Translations under genes and position numbers: made by a program
In this document: in pieces, positions 10,480-21,743 of the stretch
Layout of the letters: each line of letters begins with the position of its first letter
Position numbering within the stretch: the stretch's first letter is position 1
The notes under the pieces: model-generated
What the model saw: the letters and a program-made list of their open reading frames with translations, nothing else
What the model was told of the DNA's origin: nothing
Database searches by the model: none
Origin: Streptomyces tendae
GTDB taxonomy: Bacteria; Actinomycetota; Actinomycetes; Streptomycetales; Streptomycetaceae
Assembly: GCF_008632955.1 (NCBI RefSeq)
Contig: NZ_CP043959.1
Location: 2,232,001 to 2,296,000 of the forward strand
Reading direction: 5' to 3'
Length of the DNA: 64,000 bases

Positions 10480-11907
10480 GTGAGCGACCAGCCCCGTCGG
10501 CCCCGCAGGCCCGCCAAGCCCTACCGCCGTCCCAAGAAGGACCCCGTCCGTATCCTCGCCTTCGAGGCGCTGCGGGCCGTGGACGAGCGTGACGCGTACG
10601 CCAACCTCGTCCTGCCCCCGCTGCTGCGCAAGGCGCGCGAGAGCGAGGGACCCGAGAAGTTCGACGCGCGGGACGCGGCGCTCGCCACCGAGCTGGTGTA
10701 CGGCACGCTGCGCCGCCAGGGCACCTACGACGCTGTCATCGCGGCCTGCGTCGACCGGCCGCTGCGCGAGGTGGACCCGCCGGTGCTCGACGTGCTGAGC
10801 CTCGGCGCCCACCAGCTCCTCGGCACGCGCATCCCCACGCACGCCGCCGTGTCCGCCACCGTGGAACTGGCCCGGGTGGTACTCGGCGACGGGCGCGCCA
10901 AGTTCGTCAACGCCGTGCTGCGCAAGATCGCCCAGGACGACCTGGACAGCTGGCTGGAGCGGGTCGCGCCGCCCTACGACGAGGACCCCGAGGACCACCT
11001 CGCCGTCGTGCACTCGCACCCCCGCTGGGTGGTCTCCGCGCTGTGGGACTCCCTCGGCGGCGGACGCGCCGGCGTCGAGGAGCTGCTGCGCGCCGACAAC
11101 GAACGGCCCGAGGTGACGCTGGTCGCCCGTCCCGGGCGGGCCACGGCCGACGAGCTGCTCGCCCAGGAGGCCGCCGTCCCCGGCCGCTGGTCCCCGTACG
11201 CGGTGCGGCTCACCGAGGGCGGGGAGCCCGGCGCGGTCCCGGCGGTCGCCGAGGGGCGGGCCGGGGTGCAGGACGAGGGCAGCCAGCTGGTGGCGCTCGC
11301 GCTCGCGGCGGCGCCCGTCGAAGGGCCGGACCGCCGGTGGCTGGACGCGTGCGCGGGGCCCGGCGGCAAGGCGGCGCTGCTCGGCGCGATCGCCGCCGAG
11401 CGCGGTGCCGTGCTGCTCGCCTCCGAGAAGCAGCCGCACCGGGCGGGCCTGGTCGCCAAGGCGCTGGCCGGCAACCCCGGGCCGTACCAGGTGGTCGCCG
11501 CCGACGGGACCCGGCCGCCGTGGCGGCCCGGGAGCTTCGACCGGGTGCTGGTCGACGTGCCGTGCACGGGTCTGGGCGCGCTGCGGCGCCGGCCCGAGGC
11601 GCGGTGGCGGCGCCGCCCCGAGGACCTCGACGGCTTCGCGCCCCTGCAGCGCGGACTGCTGCGGACCGCGCTGGAGTCCGTACGGGTCGGCGGCGTCGTC
11701 GGCTACGCGACCTGCTCCCCGCACCTCGCGGAGACGCGGGCCGTGGTGGCGGACCTGCTCAAGCAGTTCCCGGACGCCGAACTGATCGACGCCCGCCTGC
11801 TCCTCCCGGACGTCCCGGACCTCGGTGAGGGCCCGGACATCCAGCTCTGGCCCCACCTCCACGGCACCGACGCGATGTATCTGGCGCTGTTGCGCCGTAC
11901 GGCCTGA
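10480..11907 (+). CDS. rsmB: 16S rRNA (cytosine-967-C5)-methyltransferase
   Basis: Methylates C967 of 16S rRNA with SAM. The 475 residues start with GTG and have a basic N-terminus, a NusB-like RNA-binding domain (residues ~25-165), and a Rossmann methyltransferase domain. SAM motif I is LDACAGPGGKAALL near residue 290. The two catalytic cysteines are in VDVPCTGLGALRRRPEARW and YATCSPHLAET. It follows fmt as in many bacteria. Confidence 0.95.
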   Translation: MSDQPRRPRRPAKPYRRPKKDPVRILAFEALRAVDERDAYANLVLPPLLRKARESEGPEKFDARDAALATELVYGTLRRQGTYDAVIAACVDRPLREVDPPVLDVLSLGAHQLLGTRIPTHAAVSATVELARVVLGDGRAKFVNAVLRKIAQDDLDSWLERVAPPYDEDPEDHLAVVHSHPRWVVSALWDSLGGGRAGVEELLRADNERPEVTLVARPGRATADELLAQEAAVPGRWSPYAVRLTEGGEPGAVPAVAEGRAGVQDEGSQLVALALAAAPVEGPDRRWLDACAGPGGKAALLGAIAAERGAVLLASEKQPHRAGLVAKALAGNPGPYQVVAADGTRPPWRPGSFDRVLVDVPCTGLGALRRRPEARWRRRPEDLDGFAPLQRGLLRTALESVRVGGVVGYATCSPHLAETRAVVADLLKQFPDAELIDARLLLPDVPDLGEGPDIQLWPHLHGTDAMYLALLRRTA

Positions 11908-12335
11908 CCCGGAGGACGCGGGCGCCGCGCTCCTCCCTCTCCCGACGGGAGCCGCCCTCACCGTGGCGCACCGAGCCCGGCCACGGGTCCTCGCCGCGGC
12001 AGCATGTCGTGAGCAGCGGTCGTCCCGCCGGGCACGTGTCCGGCCCGCGGCGGAGCCGGTGGCGGTCCCGGACGGCGGGGTGCGACAACGCGCATCCCCC
12101 GGCCGACGACCGGGGCGGCTGTCCGCGCAGACAGCGGACGGGCGACGGGACGCCGTGGGCAGCGGGTGCGGGCGGGGGCTGATCAACTGCCCGTTGGGCG
12201 CGCCACCCATGGGTGGCGCGTCCGGGCGGGGCCGGGCGACCCGCCGCGGGGGTGCGGATCTCCGTGTCGCCGCCCCCGTTGACCAGTCCCCGGACCGTTG
12301 GTACCGCCGCGCGGCGCAGCGCATACGCTTGGGGC
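11908..12335. other. 428-bp intergenic region with a 22-bp palindrome
   Basis: No gene recognised. It contains a perfect 22-bp palindrome at 12199-12220 (half CGCGCCACCCA). A TACGCT hexamer (12324-12329) lies six bases before the rpe ATG and could direct a leaderless transcript. Confidence 0.55.
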
Positions 12336-13022
12336 ATGGCCCCGCAGATCAGTCCCAGCATCCTGTCCGCCGACTTCGCCCGGCTCGCGGACGAGGCGAA
12401 AGCCGTGGAGGGAGCCGACTGGCTCCACGTCGACGTGATGGACAATCACTTCGTCCCCAACCTGACTCTCGGCGTGCCGGTCGTGGAGTCGCTGGCCCGC
12501 GCGACGGACACGCCGCTGGACTGCCATCTGATGATCGAGGCGCCCGACCGCTGGGCGCCGCAGTTCGTGGAGGCGGGGGCCGGTTCCGTCACCTTCCACG
12601 TCGAGGCCGCCACCGCGCCGGTCCGGCTCGCCCGGGAGATCCGCGCCAAGGGGGCCCGCGCGTCCATGGCCCTGCGGCCCGCGACGCCGATCGAGCCGTA
12701 CGAGGACCTGCTGCCCGAGCTGGACATGCTGCTGATCATGACGGTGGAGCCGGGCTTCGGCGGGCAGGCGTTCCTCGACATCATGCTGCCGAAGATCCGC
12801 CGCACCCGTGAGCTGATCAGCAAGCACGGTCTGCAGCTGTGGCTGCAGGTCGACGGCGGTGTCTCGGCCTCCACCATCGAGCAGTGCGCCGACGCCGGTG
12901 CCGACGTCTTCGTCGCGGGCTCCGCGGTGTACGGGGCCTCGGACCCGGCCGAGGCGGTCCGTGCCCTGCGCAAGCAGGCCGAGACGGCGACGGCTGCGGC
13001 GTCGTGGTCGTGCGACCACTGA
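12336..13022 (+). CDS. rpe: Ribulose-phosphate 3-epimerase
   Basis: Interconverts ribulose 5-phosphate and xylulose 5-phosphate in the pentose phosphate pathway. The 228-residue TIM-barrel protein starts [20 protein letters not shown]. Diagnostic motifs are [17 protein letters not shown] (metal ligand Asp), [18 protein letters not shown] and LQVDGGV. No Shine-Dalgarno sequence is evident and the ATG sits just after a -10-like TACGCT. Upstream in-frame sequence is not conserved-looking. Confidence 0.96.
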   Translation: MAPQISPSILSADFARLADEAKAVEGADWLHVDVMDNHFVPNLTLGVPVVESLARATDTPLDCHLMIEAPDRWAPQFVEAGAGSVTFHVEAATAPVRLAREIRAKGARASMALRPATPIEPYEDLLPELDMLLIMTVEPGFGGQAFLDIMLPKIRRTRELISKHGLQLWLQVDGGVSASTIEQCADAGADVFVAGSAVYGASDPAEAVRALRKQAETATAAASWSCDH

Positions 13023-13124
13023 GCGTCAGATATGTGAACGGCGGTCGGCAGGGCTGATCGACAGCGCCGGATCTGCAAGGATGAACGGCGAGTCCAGAGT
13101 GTGAACAGCAGTGAGGAGAGCGCC

Positions 13125-14144
13125 GTGTCGGGTATGTCGGCGGGCCGGTCAGCCATGCGGATGGGACCCGCTGAGCTGGTGCAGGCGGCGGCCATGGCCC
13201 GCCGCTTCTACCTCGAGGGCAAGTCCAAGATCCAGATCGCCGAGGAGTTCGGCGTCAGCCGCTTCAAGGTGGCCCGGGTCCTGGAGACCGCCCTCGAGCG
13301 TGATCTGGTACGCATCGAGATCCGCGTGCCCGCCGAGCTGGACGCCGAGCGCTCGGACGCGCTCCGTGCCCGCTACGGTCTGCGGCACGCGGTCGTGGTC
13401 GAGTCCCCGGCCGAGGCCGAGGAGACCCCCGACCCGGAGAACCTGGGAGAGGTGGCCGCCGACCTGCTCGGCGAGCTGGTCAACGAAGGGGATGTGCTGG
13501 GCCTGGCCTGGGGCCGTTCCACCATCCACATGGCGGCGGCCCTCGACCGGCTGCCGCCCTGCACGGTCGTCCAGCTGACCGGCGTGTACGACGCGGGCAC
13601 CGCGGAACGGGGCTCGGTGGAGGCCGTGCGCCGCGCCGCCCAGGTGTCGGGCGGCGACGCCCACCCCATCTACGCGCCGATGCTGCTGCCCGACGCCGCC
13701 ACCGCGGAGGCGCTGCGCCACCAGACGGGCATCGCGCGGGCCTTCGAGTACTTCGACAAGGTCACCGTCGCCTGCGTCTCCATCGGCTCCTGGGAGCCTG
13801 GCATCTCCACCGTGCACGACATGCTCAGCGACGAGGAGCGGGCGCACTACGCCTCCCTCGGCGTCGCCGCCGAGATGTCCGCCCACCTCTTCGACGCCGA
13901 GGGCCGCCGGGTCGGCCGCGACCTGGGCGAGCGGTGCATCACGGTCAAGACCGACCAGCTGCGCAAGGTGCCCGAGGTCGTCGCGATCGCCGGCGGACAG
14001 CGCAAGGGACCGGCGATCGACGCGGTGCTGCGCTCCGGCCTCGTCACCAGCCTGGTGACCGACACCTCCGCCGCCGACTACCTGATGACCGCCGGACCCG
14101 CCCCGCGGTCCTCCCTGAACCGTGCGGACCCGGACGGCCCCTGA
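13125..14144 (+). CDS. SorC/DeoR-type sugar-binding transcriptional regulator
   Basis: Regulator of 339 residues from GTG 13125, which has GAGGAG at 13113-13118; an earlier in-frame GTG at 13101 would add eight residues. An N-terminal helix-turn-helix (LEGKSKIQIAEEFGVSRFKVARVLETA, in two parts, residues ~20-50) is followed by a SorC sugar-phosphate-binding domain containing GLAWGRSTIHMAAAL and AIAGGQRKGPAIDAVLRSG. The family responds to phosphorylated sugars. Its target is not evident here, though it follows rpe on the same strand. Confidence 0.88.
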   Translation: MSGMSAGRSAMRMGPAELVQAAAMARRFYLEGKSKIQIAEEFGVSRFKVARVLETALERDLVRIEIRVPAELDAERSDALRARYGLRHAVVVESPAEAEETPDPENLGEVAADLLGELVNEGDVLGLAWGRSTIHMAAALDRLPPCTVVQLTGVYDAGTAERGSVEAVRRAAQVSGGDAHPIYAPMLLPDAATAEALRHQTGIARAFEYFDKVTVACVSIGSWEPGISTVHDMLSDEERAHYASLGVAAEMSAHLFDAEGRRVGRDLGERCITVKTDQLRKVPEVVAIAGGQRKGPAIDAVLRSGLVTSLVTDTSAADYLMTAGPAPRSSLNRADPDGP

Positions 14145-14184
14145 CGGCGGGTGGGACCGGGAGGGGGCTGGCAGCATCGGCCGC

Positions 14185-14570
14185 ATGATGCTGCGACGCG
14201 CCCTCCTCCCGCGTCTCGTGGCCTGCCTGCTGCTCGCCCTGCTGGCGGGCTGCTCCACCGAGGGCGACGACGGCGGGGTACCGGCGTGGGCCGAGGGACT
14301 GCCCACCGTGCAGGCCTCCGACCTGCCCGCCGAGGCCCGCCGCACCCTTGAGCTGATCGACGAGGGCGGCCCCTTCCCGTACGAGCGGGACGGCGTCGTG
14401 TTCGGCAACTTCGAGGGGCTGCTGCCCCAGCACGACCGGGGCTACTACCACGAGTACACGGTGCCGACGCCGGGATCGGACGACCGGGGCGCCCGGCGCA
14501 TCGTCACCGGCGGGAACGGCGAGACGTACTACACCGACGACCACTTCGCATCGTTCACGGCGGTACTGAG

Positions 14571-14574
<4 letters not shown>
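14185..14574 (+). CDS. Barnase/RNase Sa-type guanyl-specific ribonuclease, predicted lipoprotein
   Basis: Extracellular RNase of the N1/T1-barnase superfamily, 129 residues. The N-terminus is a signal peptide ending in the lipobox LLAGC, so the mature enzyme is probably membrane-anchored outside the cell. The catalytic residues of RNase Sa can all be placed: Glu in YYHEYTVPTPG, two Arg in DRGARRI, and His in YYTDDHFASF. The disulfide cysteines of RNase Sa are absent. The stop overlaps the start of the barstar reading frame as ATGA, the layout of an RNase-inhibitor pair. A second Met lies at 14188. Confidence 0.88.
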
Positions 14575-16485
<1,911 letters not shown>

Positions 16486-16499
16486 GCCCCGCGCCGGGA

Positions 16500-16549
16500 G
16501 AGGCGGGTGTGGAACGGCCCACACGGCCGGCGCAACGAACACCCGCCTC
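16500..16549 (+). terminator. Terminator-like hairpin after guaB1
   Basis: GAGGCGGGTGT / ACACCCGCCTC, an 11-bp stem with a 28-nt loop that holds a small inner GGCC hairpin, 14 bp after the guaB1 stop. Confidence 0.55.
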
Positions 16550-16569
16550 ACCTCGAGGAACGCAATGAT

Positions 16570-16609
16570 CTTGCGGTGGTGCGCAAGGTTGCTGCATTTC
16601 AGCAGCAAC
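16570..16609. promoter_or_regulatory. Putative Lrp/AsnC operator array upstream of the permease
   Basis: Two adjacent inverted repeats, CTTGCG-N6-CGCAAG (16570-16587) and GTTGCTGC-N6-GCAGCAAC (16588-16609), put TTGC/GCAA half-sites in alternating order. Further GCAA-type sites occur at 16532 and 16562. This pattern is typical of Lrp/AsnC operators, and an AsnC-type gene lies just downstream of the permease. Confidence 0.6.
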
Positions 16610-16734
16610 GAAGAACCTCGTAGTGTTACGCGCTGTACGTGTGTGGCGGGGACCCCGCTCGACGGGTCCCGGCTGTCGCGGGGTGCCGTCGGTCCCCGGC
16701 CGCGGAAGCCCGGCAGCGATCAAGGAGTCAGCGC

Positions 16735-18213
16735 GTGCTCGACCAGGGCGCACCCTCGCACGACGGCGGTCCCTCCGCCCCGCAGTCATCGGGCATCGGC
16801 ATGCGCCTGATGCGCCGCAAGCCCGTGGAACGCCTGGTCGCCGAGGGTGGCCAGGGTGAGGGCGGCACGCTGCGGCGGTCCCTCGGACTGTGGCAGCTGA
16901 CCATGATCAGCATCGGTGCCACGCTCGGCACCGGCATCTTCGTGGTCCTCGGCGAGGCCGTCCCCAAGGCCGGACCCGCGGTCACGCTGTCCTTCGTCAT
17001 CGCCGGCCTGACGGCCCTCTTCTCGGCCCTCTCCTACGCCGAACTGGCCGGCACCATCCCCGTCTCCGGCTCCTCCTACTCGTATGCGTACGCAACGATG
17101 GGTGAACTGATCGCCTGGGTCTGCGGCTGGTGCCTGATGCTGGAGTACGGCGTCTCGGTCGCCGCCGTCGCCGTCGGCTGGGGCGAGTACCTCAACGAAC
17201 TCCTCGACGGCACCATCGGCGTCACCCTGCCCGCCGCGCTCTCCGCCCCGCCCGGCGACGGCGGCGTGTTCAACGCGCCCGCGCTGATCGTCGTCCTGCT
17301 CGCCATGGCGTTCCTGCTGGGCGGCGCCCGCGAGTCCGCCCGCGCCAACACCGTCATGGTCCTCGTGAAGATCGGCGCCCTGGTGCTGTTCTGCGCCATC
17401 GGCGTCCAGGGCTTCCGCTCCGGCAACTACGAGGACTTCATGCCGCTCGGCATGGCCGGCGTCAGCGCCGCGGGGGCCACCCTGTTCTTCTCCTACATCG
17501 GCTTCGACGCCGCCTCCACCGCCGGTGAGGAGGCGAAGAACGCCCAGCGCGACCTGCCCCGCGCCATCCTGCTGTCGCTCGCCGTCATCACCGCGCTGTA
17601 CGTCCTGGTCGCCGCCGTCGCCGTGGGCGCCAAGCCGTGGCGGCAGTTCACCGACTCCGAGGCCGCCCTCGCCCAGATCATGCGCGAGGTCACCGGCCAG
17701 AGCTTCTGGGGCACCCTGCTGGCGTTCTGTGCCGTCATCGCCATCGCCAGCGTCGTCCTGACCGTGCTCTACGGGCAGACCCGCATCCTGTTCGCCATGT
17801 CCCGGGACGGACTGGTGCCCAAGGTGTTCGCCCGGGTCAGCCCGCGCAGCGGCACGCCCCGCGCCAACACCCTGATCGTGTCCGTGTTCTGCGGTGTGCT
17901 GGCCGCCGCCGTCCCGCTCGGCCAGCTCGCCGACGCCACCAGCATCGGCACCCTGTTCGCCTTCGCGCTGGTCAACGTGGCCGTGGTGGTGCTGCGCCGC
18001 AGCCGCCCCGACATGCCGCGCACCTTCCGGGTGCCGCTGTCCCCGCTGCTGCCCGCCGTCGGCTTCGGCCTCTGCCTGTGGATGATGGGCAGCCTGTCCA
18101 CCGTCACCTGGGTGGTCTTCGGTGTCTGGATGGCTGTCGGCCTCGTGTTCTACTTCCTCTACGGCTACCGCCGCTCCCGGCTCGCCGCCCCCTCCGCACC
18201 AGAAGCGAAGTGA
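16735..18213 (+). CDS. APC-family amino acid permease (cationic amino acid transporter type)
   Basis: Membrane transporter of 492 residues from GTG 16735, which has AAGGAG 8 bases upstream. About twelve hydrophobic segments are visible, starting with LWQLTMISIGATLGTGIFVV (the APC signature GATLGTGIF). Later landmarks are FFSYIGFDAASTAGEEAKN and YGQTRILFAMSRDGL, which place it in the CAT subgroup (TC 2.A.3.3). The gene is followed 10 bp later by an Lrp/AsnC regulator, so it probably imports or exports an amino acid sensed by that regulator. Substrate unknown. Confidence 0.9.
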   Translation: MLDQGAPSHDGGPSAPQSSGIGMRLMRRKPVERLVAEGGQGEGGTLRRSLGLWQLTMISIGATLGTGIFVVLGEAVPKAGPAVTLSFVIAGLTALFSALSYAELAGTIPVSGSSYSYAYATMGELIAWVCGWCLMLEYGVSVAAVAVGWGEYLNELLDGTIGVTLPAALSAPPGDGGVFNAPALIVVLLAMAFLLGGARESARANTVMVLVKIGALVLFCAIGVQGFRSGNYEDFMPLGMAGVSAAGATLFFSYIGFDAASTAGEEAKNAQRDLPRAILLSLAVITALYVLVAAVAVGAKPWRQFTDSEAALAQIMREVTGQSFWGTLLAFCAVIAIASVVLTVLYGQTRILFAMSRDGLVPKVFARVSPRSGTPRANTLIVSVFCGVLAAAVPLGQLADATSIGTLFAFALVNVAVVVLRRSRPDMPRTFRVPLSPLLPAVGFGLCLWMMGSLSTVTWVVFGVWMAVGLVFYFLYGYRRSRLAAPSAPEAK

Positions 18214-18223
18214 ACCACCCGCA

Positions 18224-18676
18224 GTGCTGAACGATCTCGACGAACGCATCGTGCACGCCCTCGCCGAGGACGCCCGCCGCTCCTACGCGGACATCGGCCA
18301 GCTCGTCGGCCTGTCCGCGCCCGCCGTGAAACGGCGCGTGGACCGGCTGCGCGCCACCGGGGCCATCACCGGCTTCACCGTGCGCGTGGACCCCGGGGCC
18401 CTCGGCTGGCACACCGAGGGGTTCGTCGAGATCTACTGCCGCAGCAACACCTCCCCGGAGACCATCCAGCGGGGCCTGGAGCGCTACCAGGAGGTCGTCG
18501 CCGCGTCCACCGTCACCGGTGACGCGGACGCGGTCGCCCAGGTCTTCGCCTCCGACATGCGCCACTTCGAACGGGTGCTGGAGCGGATCGCGGGCGAGCC
18601 GTTCGTCGAGCGCACCAAGTCCGTGCTGGTGCTGTCCCCGCTGCTGCGGCGGTTCTCGTCCGGCTCGCCGGCCTAG
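18224..18676 (+). CDS. Lrp/AsnC-family transcriptional regulator
   Basis: DNA-binding regulator of 150 residues. GTG 18224 (VLNDLDERIVHALAEDARRS) begins 10 bp after the permease stop. The N-terminal HTH is SYADIGQLVGLSAPAVKRRV and the RAM ligand-binding domain covers residues ~65-140 (VTGDADAVAQVFASDMRHFE). Operon position and the TTGC/GCAA repeats upstream of the permease suggest that it controls the permease and itself in response to an amino acid. Confidence 0.9.
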   Translation: MLNDLDERIVHALAEDARRSYADIGQLVGLSAPAVKRRVDRLRATGAITGFTVRVDPGALGWHTEGFVEIYCRSNTSPETIQRGLERYQEVVAASTVTGDADAVAQVFASDMRHFERVLERIAGEPFVERTKSVLVLSPLLRRFSSGSPA

Positions 18677-18757
18677 GCCGTGACACGGAGGTCGTCCAGG
18701 TGGGCCGGCCCGCTTTTCCCGGCGGGCCGTCCCCGCGTGAGGGTCACTGAACCGGCG

Positions 18758-18763
18758 TAATCT
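18758..18763 (+). promoter_or_regulatory. -10 hexamer for a leaderless start at 18771
   Basis: TAATCT is exactly seven bases before the ATG at 18771, the spacing expected of a leaderless Streptomyces transcript. Confidence 0.45.
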
Positions 18764-18770
18764 GGGGCAT

Positions 18771-19103
18771 ATGCGGCAGCCCTCCGATTCCGGTGCGGTG
18801 ACCGGTGAGCCCGAAGGCCCGGATCCGGTCTTCGTCGACGCCTCCGGCCGACGGGCCAGGCTGCTGCGACGGGCCGGATACGGGGCCGCCGGGCTGGCGG
18901 CCGGCTATCTGAGCGTCCTCACGCTGAGCCTGATGGGAGCGACCCCCTTCGCCCCGGAGGCCTTGCTGCCGCCGCTGCCCGGCGAGTCCTCACCGACCGC
19001 CCCGCTGCGCCAGGACGCCGAGGGGGACGCCCGGCCGACCGAGGAGGCCGGGGCCGGGGTGGAGCCGGGCATACCGCTCATCCCGCTCATCGCCGGGGAG
19101 GAC
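18771..19103 (+). pseudogene. N-terminal segment cut off by a frameshift from the deacetylase/glycosyltransferase
   Basis: About 110 residues starting MRQPSDSGAVTGEPEG, with a conserved-looking DPVFVDASGRRARLLRRAGY and one membrane helix (AAGLAAGYLSVLTLSLMGA). After IAGED (codon ending at 19103) this frame becomes Arg/Ser-rich nonsense, while the next frame continues smoothly as PAGSLLLPPGAG into the acidic Pro-rich linker of the downstream gene. One extra C at ~19103 would join them into a 957-residue protein. In related genomes this segment may be a separate membrane protein gene; I cannot tell which state is ancestral. Confidence 0.6.
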
Positions 19104-19156
19104 CGGCGGGCTCGCTGCTGCTGCCGCCGGGCGCCGGTCCCGGCAGCGTCGCCGGG

Positions 19157-21643
19157 GTGCCGGTGGAACCGCCGGACGCGGGCGGGGTCGAGGTCACGGA
19201 CGGGCCGACCCCCCCCGAGGAGCCCGGCGACGCCGAGCAGCCGGGTGTGCCCGAGGATCCGCAGGATCCGGGCGCCGGTGAGCCGTCCGCGCCCGGCGAC
19301 GGCGGTGACTCGGAGGCTCCGCCGCCCGGCACCGACGAGCCGTCCGGACCCGGTACGGACAACCCGTCCGAGCCGCCCGGGACGCCGCAGCCCACGCCCG
19401 AGGCGCCGTCCGAGAACCCCGGCACCTCCCCGCCCGACGACCCGCCGGGCGCCGGGACCCCTGATGCGGGGGCGACCGCACCGCCCGGCCGGTCCACCGC
19501 CGCGGCGCGGGGGCCGCGGCGGCGCTGGTTCCGCGTCGTGGTGCCGCTGGTCCTGCTGGCCTTCGTCGTCTCCGTCCTCGCCGTCGAGGGATACACCTCC
19601 CGCGGCTTCGCCGGGGACCAGGAGGGCCGCGGGGAGCGGGCCGGACGGAGCGGGGCGGGCGTGCCCCGGGACGTCGCGGGCGGGGGACCGGTCGTCGACG
19701 CGGGCCACGATCCGCCGCGCACCTACCGGGCCCCGCCCAGGACGGTCGTTCTGACCTTCGACGACGGACCCGACCCCGCGTGGACGCCCCGGATCCGCCA
19801 GGTCCTCGACCGCAACGACGTGCCCGGCACCTTCTTCGTCACCGGACGGCAGACCGCCCGCCACCCCGACCTCGTACGGGACCTCATCCGCTCGGGACAC
19901 GAGATCGGGGTGCACACCTTCTCCCACCCCGACCTGGCCACGCAGTCGCCGGACGCGGTCGACCGGGAGCTGGCGTTCACCCAGCTCGCCCTCGCCGGGG
20001 CCGCCGGGATCCACAGCTCGCTGGTGCGGATGCCGTACTCCTCGACCACCGGCGCGCTGGACGGCCCGTCCTGGACCGTCGCCCGGTACCTCGGCGAGAA
20101 GGGGTACCTTCTGGCCTTCGTCGACCAGGACACCCGCGACTGGAGCCGGCCCGGAGCCCGGGCCATCGCCGACGCCGCCGTTCCCGAGGTGCCCGGCCGG
20201 GGGACGGTCGTCCTGCTCCACGACTCCGGGGGCGACCGCTCGCAGACAGTGCGGGCGCTGGAGACATTGGTGCCGCGGCTCAAGGCCGACGGCTACCGCT
20301 TCTCCACGGTCGCCGAGCTGGTGGGCGCCGAACGCCTCACGGGCGGTGTCGACACGGCGGAGCGGTGGCGGGGGTGGGTGTTCGTGACCGCCGTGACCGT
20401 GTCGGGCACGACGGTGTCCGTGCTGGGCGCGCTGCTGCTGGTCGTCGGGGGGCTGGTGCTGGCCCGGTGCGTGGTGATGCTCGGGCTGGCCCGCCGTCAC
20501 GCCCGGCTCGCCCGCCGGCGTCCCCGCGGCGGGCCGGGGCCGCTTGTCACCGGGCCGGTCAGCGTGGTCGTGCCCGCGTACAACGAGGTCGTGTGCATCG
20601 GCAAGACGCTCCGGTCGCTGGCCGCGAGCGACCACCCCGTGGAGATCGTCGTCGTGGACGACGGCTCCGACGACGGCACCGCCGACGCCGCCGAGGCGCT
20701 GGGGCTGCCCGGGGTGACCGTGGTGCGCACGCCCAACCGGGGCAAGGCCGCCGCGCTGAACACCGGTGTCCTGCGCGCCTCGCACGGGATCGTCGTGATG
20801 CTCGACGCCGACACCGTCTTCGAGCCCTCGACCGTCCGCCGCCTCGTCGAGCCGTTCGCCGACCCGTCCGTCGGCGCCACCGCCGGCAACGCCAAGGTCG
20901 GCAACCGGCACGGCATGCTCGGCCGCTGGCAGCACATCGAGTACGTCATGGGCTTCAACCTCGACCGGCGCATGTACGACCTGCTGCGCTGCATGCCCAC
21001 CGTCCCCGGTGCCGTCGGGGCCTTCCGGGTCTCCGCCCTGCGGCAGGCCGGGATGATGAGCGGGGACACCCTCGCGGAGGACACCGACATCACCATGGCC
21101 CTGCACCGGGCGGGCTGGGACGTCCACTACGCCGAGCACGCGCTCGCCTGGACCGAGGCACCGGGTTCGCTGCGGCAGCTGTGGCGCCAGCGGTACCGGT
21201 GGAGCTACGGCACCATGCAGGCCGCGTGGAAGCACCGGCACGCCCTCGTAGAGCGCGGGCACGCGGGGCGGTTCGGGCGGGTGGGGCTGCCGTTGCTGGC
21301 GGTGTTCCAGATCCTCACGCCGCTGCTCGCTCCACTGATCGACCTGCTGACCGTGTACGGGCTGGTGTTCGGGAACGCGGCGCTCACGTTGCTGGCGTGG
21401 TGCGGGGTGCTGGCGGTGCAGGGGGTGTGCGCCGCGTACGCCTTCCGTCTCGACGGGGAGCCGCTGCGGCCGCTGTGGGCGCTGCCGGTGCAGCAGGTCG
21501 TGTACCGGCAGGTGATGTACCTGGTGCTGGTGCAGGCCTGCCTGACCGCGCTCAGCGGGTACCGGCTGCCCTGGCAGCGGCTCAAGAGGAAGGGGAATGT
21601 GGTGGTGCCGCCGAAGGGCGGAGGACTACCCTCGGGAGTATGA
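19157..21643 (+). CDS. Bifunctional polysaccharide deacetylase / family 2 glycosyltransferase membrane protein
   Basis: 828 residues if read from GTG 19157. Order of parts: a Pro/Glu/Gly-rich linker (~1-120), a membrane helix (VVVPLVLLAFVVSVLAVEGY, ~135), a NodB deacetylase domain (~195-390; TFDDGPD, HTFSHPD, VLLHDSGG), a second helix, then a processive GT2 domain (~475-720; VVPAYNEV, DADTVFEP, EDTDIT, RQRYRWSYGT) and C-terminal membrane helices. It probably makes and deacetylates a cell-surface glycan. The true start is uncertain because a frameshift separates it from the preceding segment. Confidence 0.85.
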   Translation: MPVEPPDAGGVEVTDGPTPPEEPGDAEQPGVPEDPQDPGAGEPSAPGDGGDSEAPPPGTDEPSGPGTDNPSEPPGTPQPTPEAPSENPGTSPPDDPPGAGTPDAGATAPPGRSTAAARGPRRRWFRVVVPLVLLAFVVSVLAVEGYTSRGFAGDQEGRGERAGRSGAGVPRDVAGGGPVVDAGHDPPRTYRAPPRTVVLTFDDGPDPAWTPRIRQVLDRNDVPGTFFVTGRQTARHPDLVRDLIRSGHEIGVHTFSHPDLATQSPDAVDRELAFTQLALAGAAGIHSSLVRMPYSSTTGALDGPSWTVARYLGEKGYLLAFVDQDTRDWSRPGARAIADAAVPEVPGRGTVVLLHDSGGDRSQTVRALETLVPRLKADGYRFSTVAELVGAERLTGGVDTAERWRGWVFVTAVTVSGTTVSVLGALLLVVGGLVLARCVVMLGLARRHARLARRRPRGGPGPLVTGPVSVVVPAYNEVVCIGKTLRSLAASDHPVEIVVVDDGSDDGTADAAEALGLPGVTVVRTPNRGKAAALNTGVLRASHGIVVMLDADTVFEPSTVRRLVEPFADPSVGATAGNAKVGNRHGMLGRWQHIEYVMGFNLDRRMYDLLRCMPTVPGAVGAFRVSALRQAGMMSGDTLAEDTDITMALHRAGWDVHYAEHALAWTEAPGSLRQLWRQRYRWSYGTMQAAWKHRHALVERGHAGRFGRVGLPLLAVFQILTPLLAPLIDLLTVYGLVFGNAALTLLAWCGVLAVQGVCAAYAFRLDGEPLRPLWALPVQQVVYRQVMYLVLVQACLTALSGYRLPWQRLKRKGNVVVPPKGGGLPSGV

Positions 21644-21743
21644 CCTGGCGACATTGATCCATCCGTAGTGCCTCCCGAGGGCCGCCGCGGGCGCCGTTCG
21701 ACCTCAGCGTCCGGTGTCCGAACCGCCCTTACGGGAAGGCCTC

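Noticed and set aside
19723..20283. Minus-strand frame inside the deacetylase
   Set aside because: Shadow; no start signal and no family resemblance.
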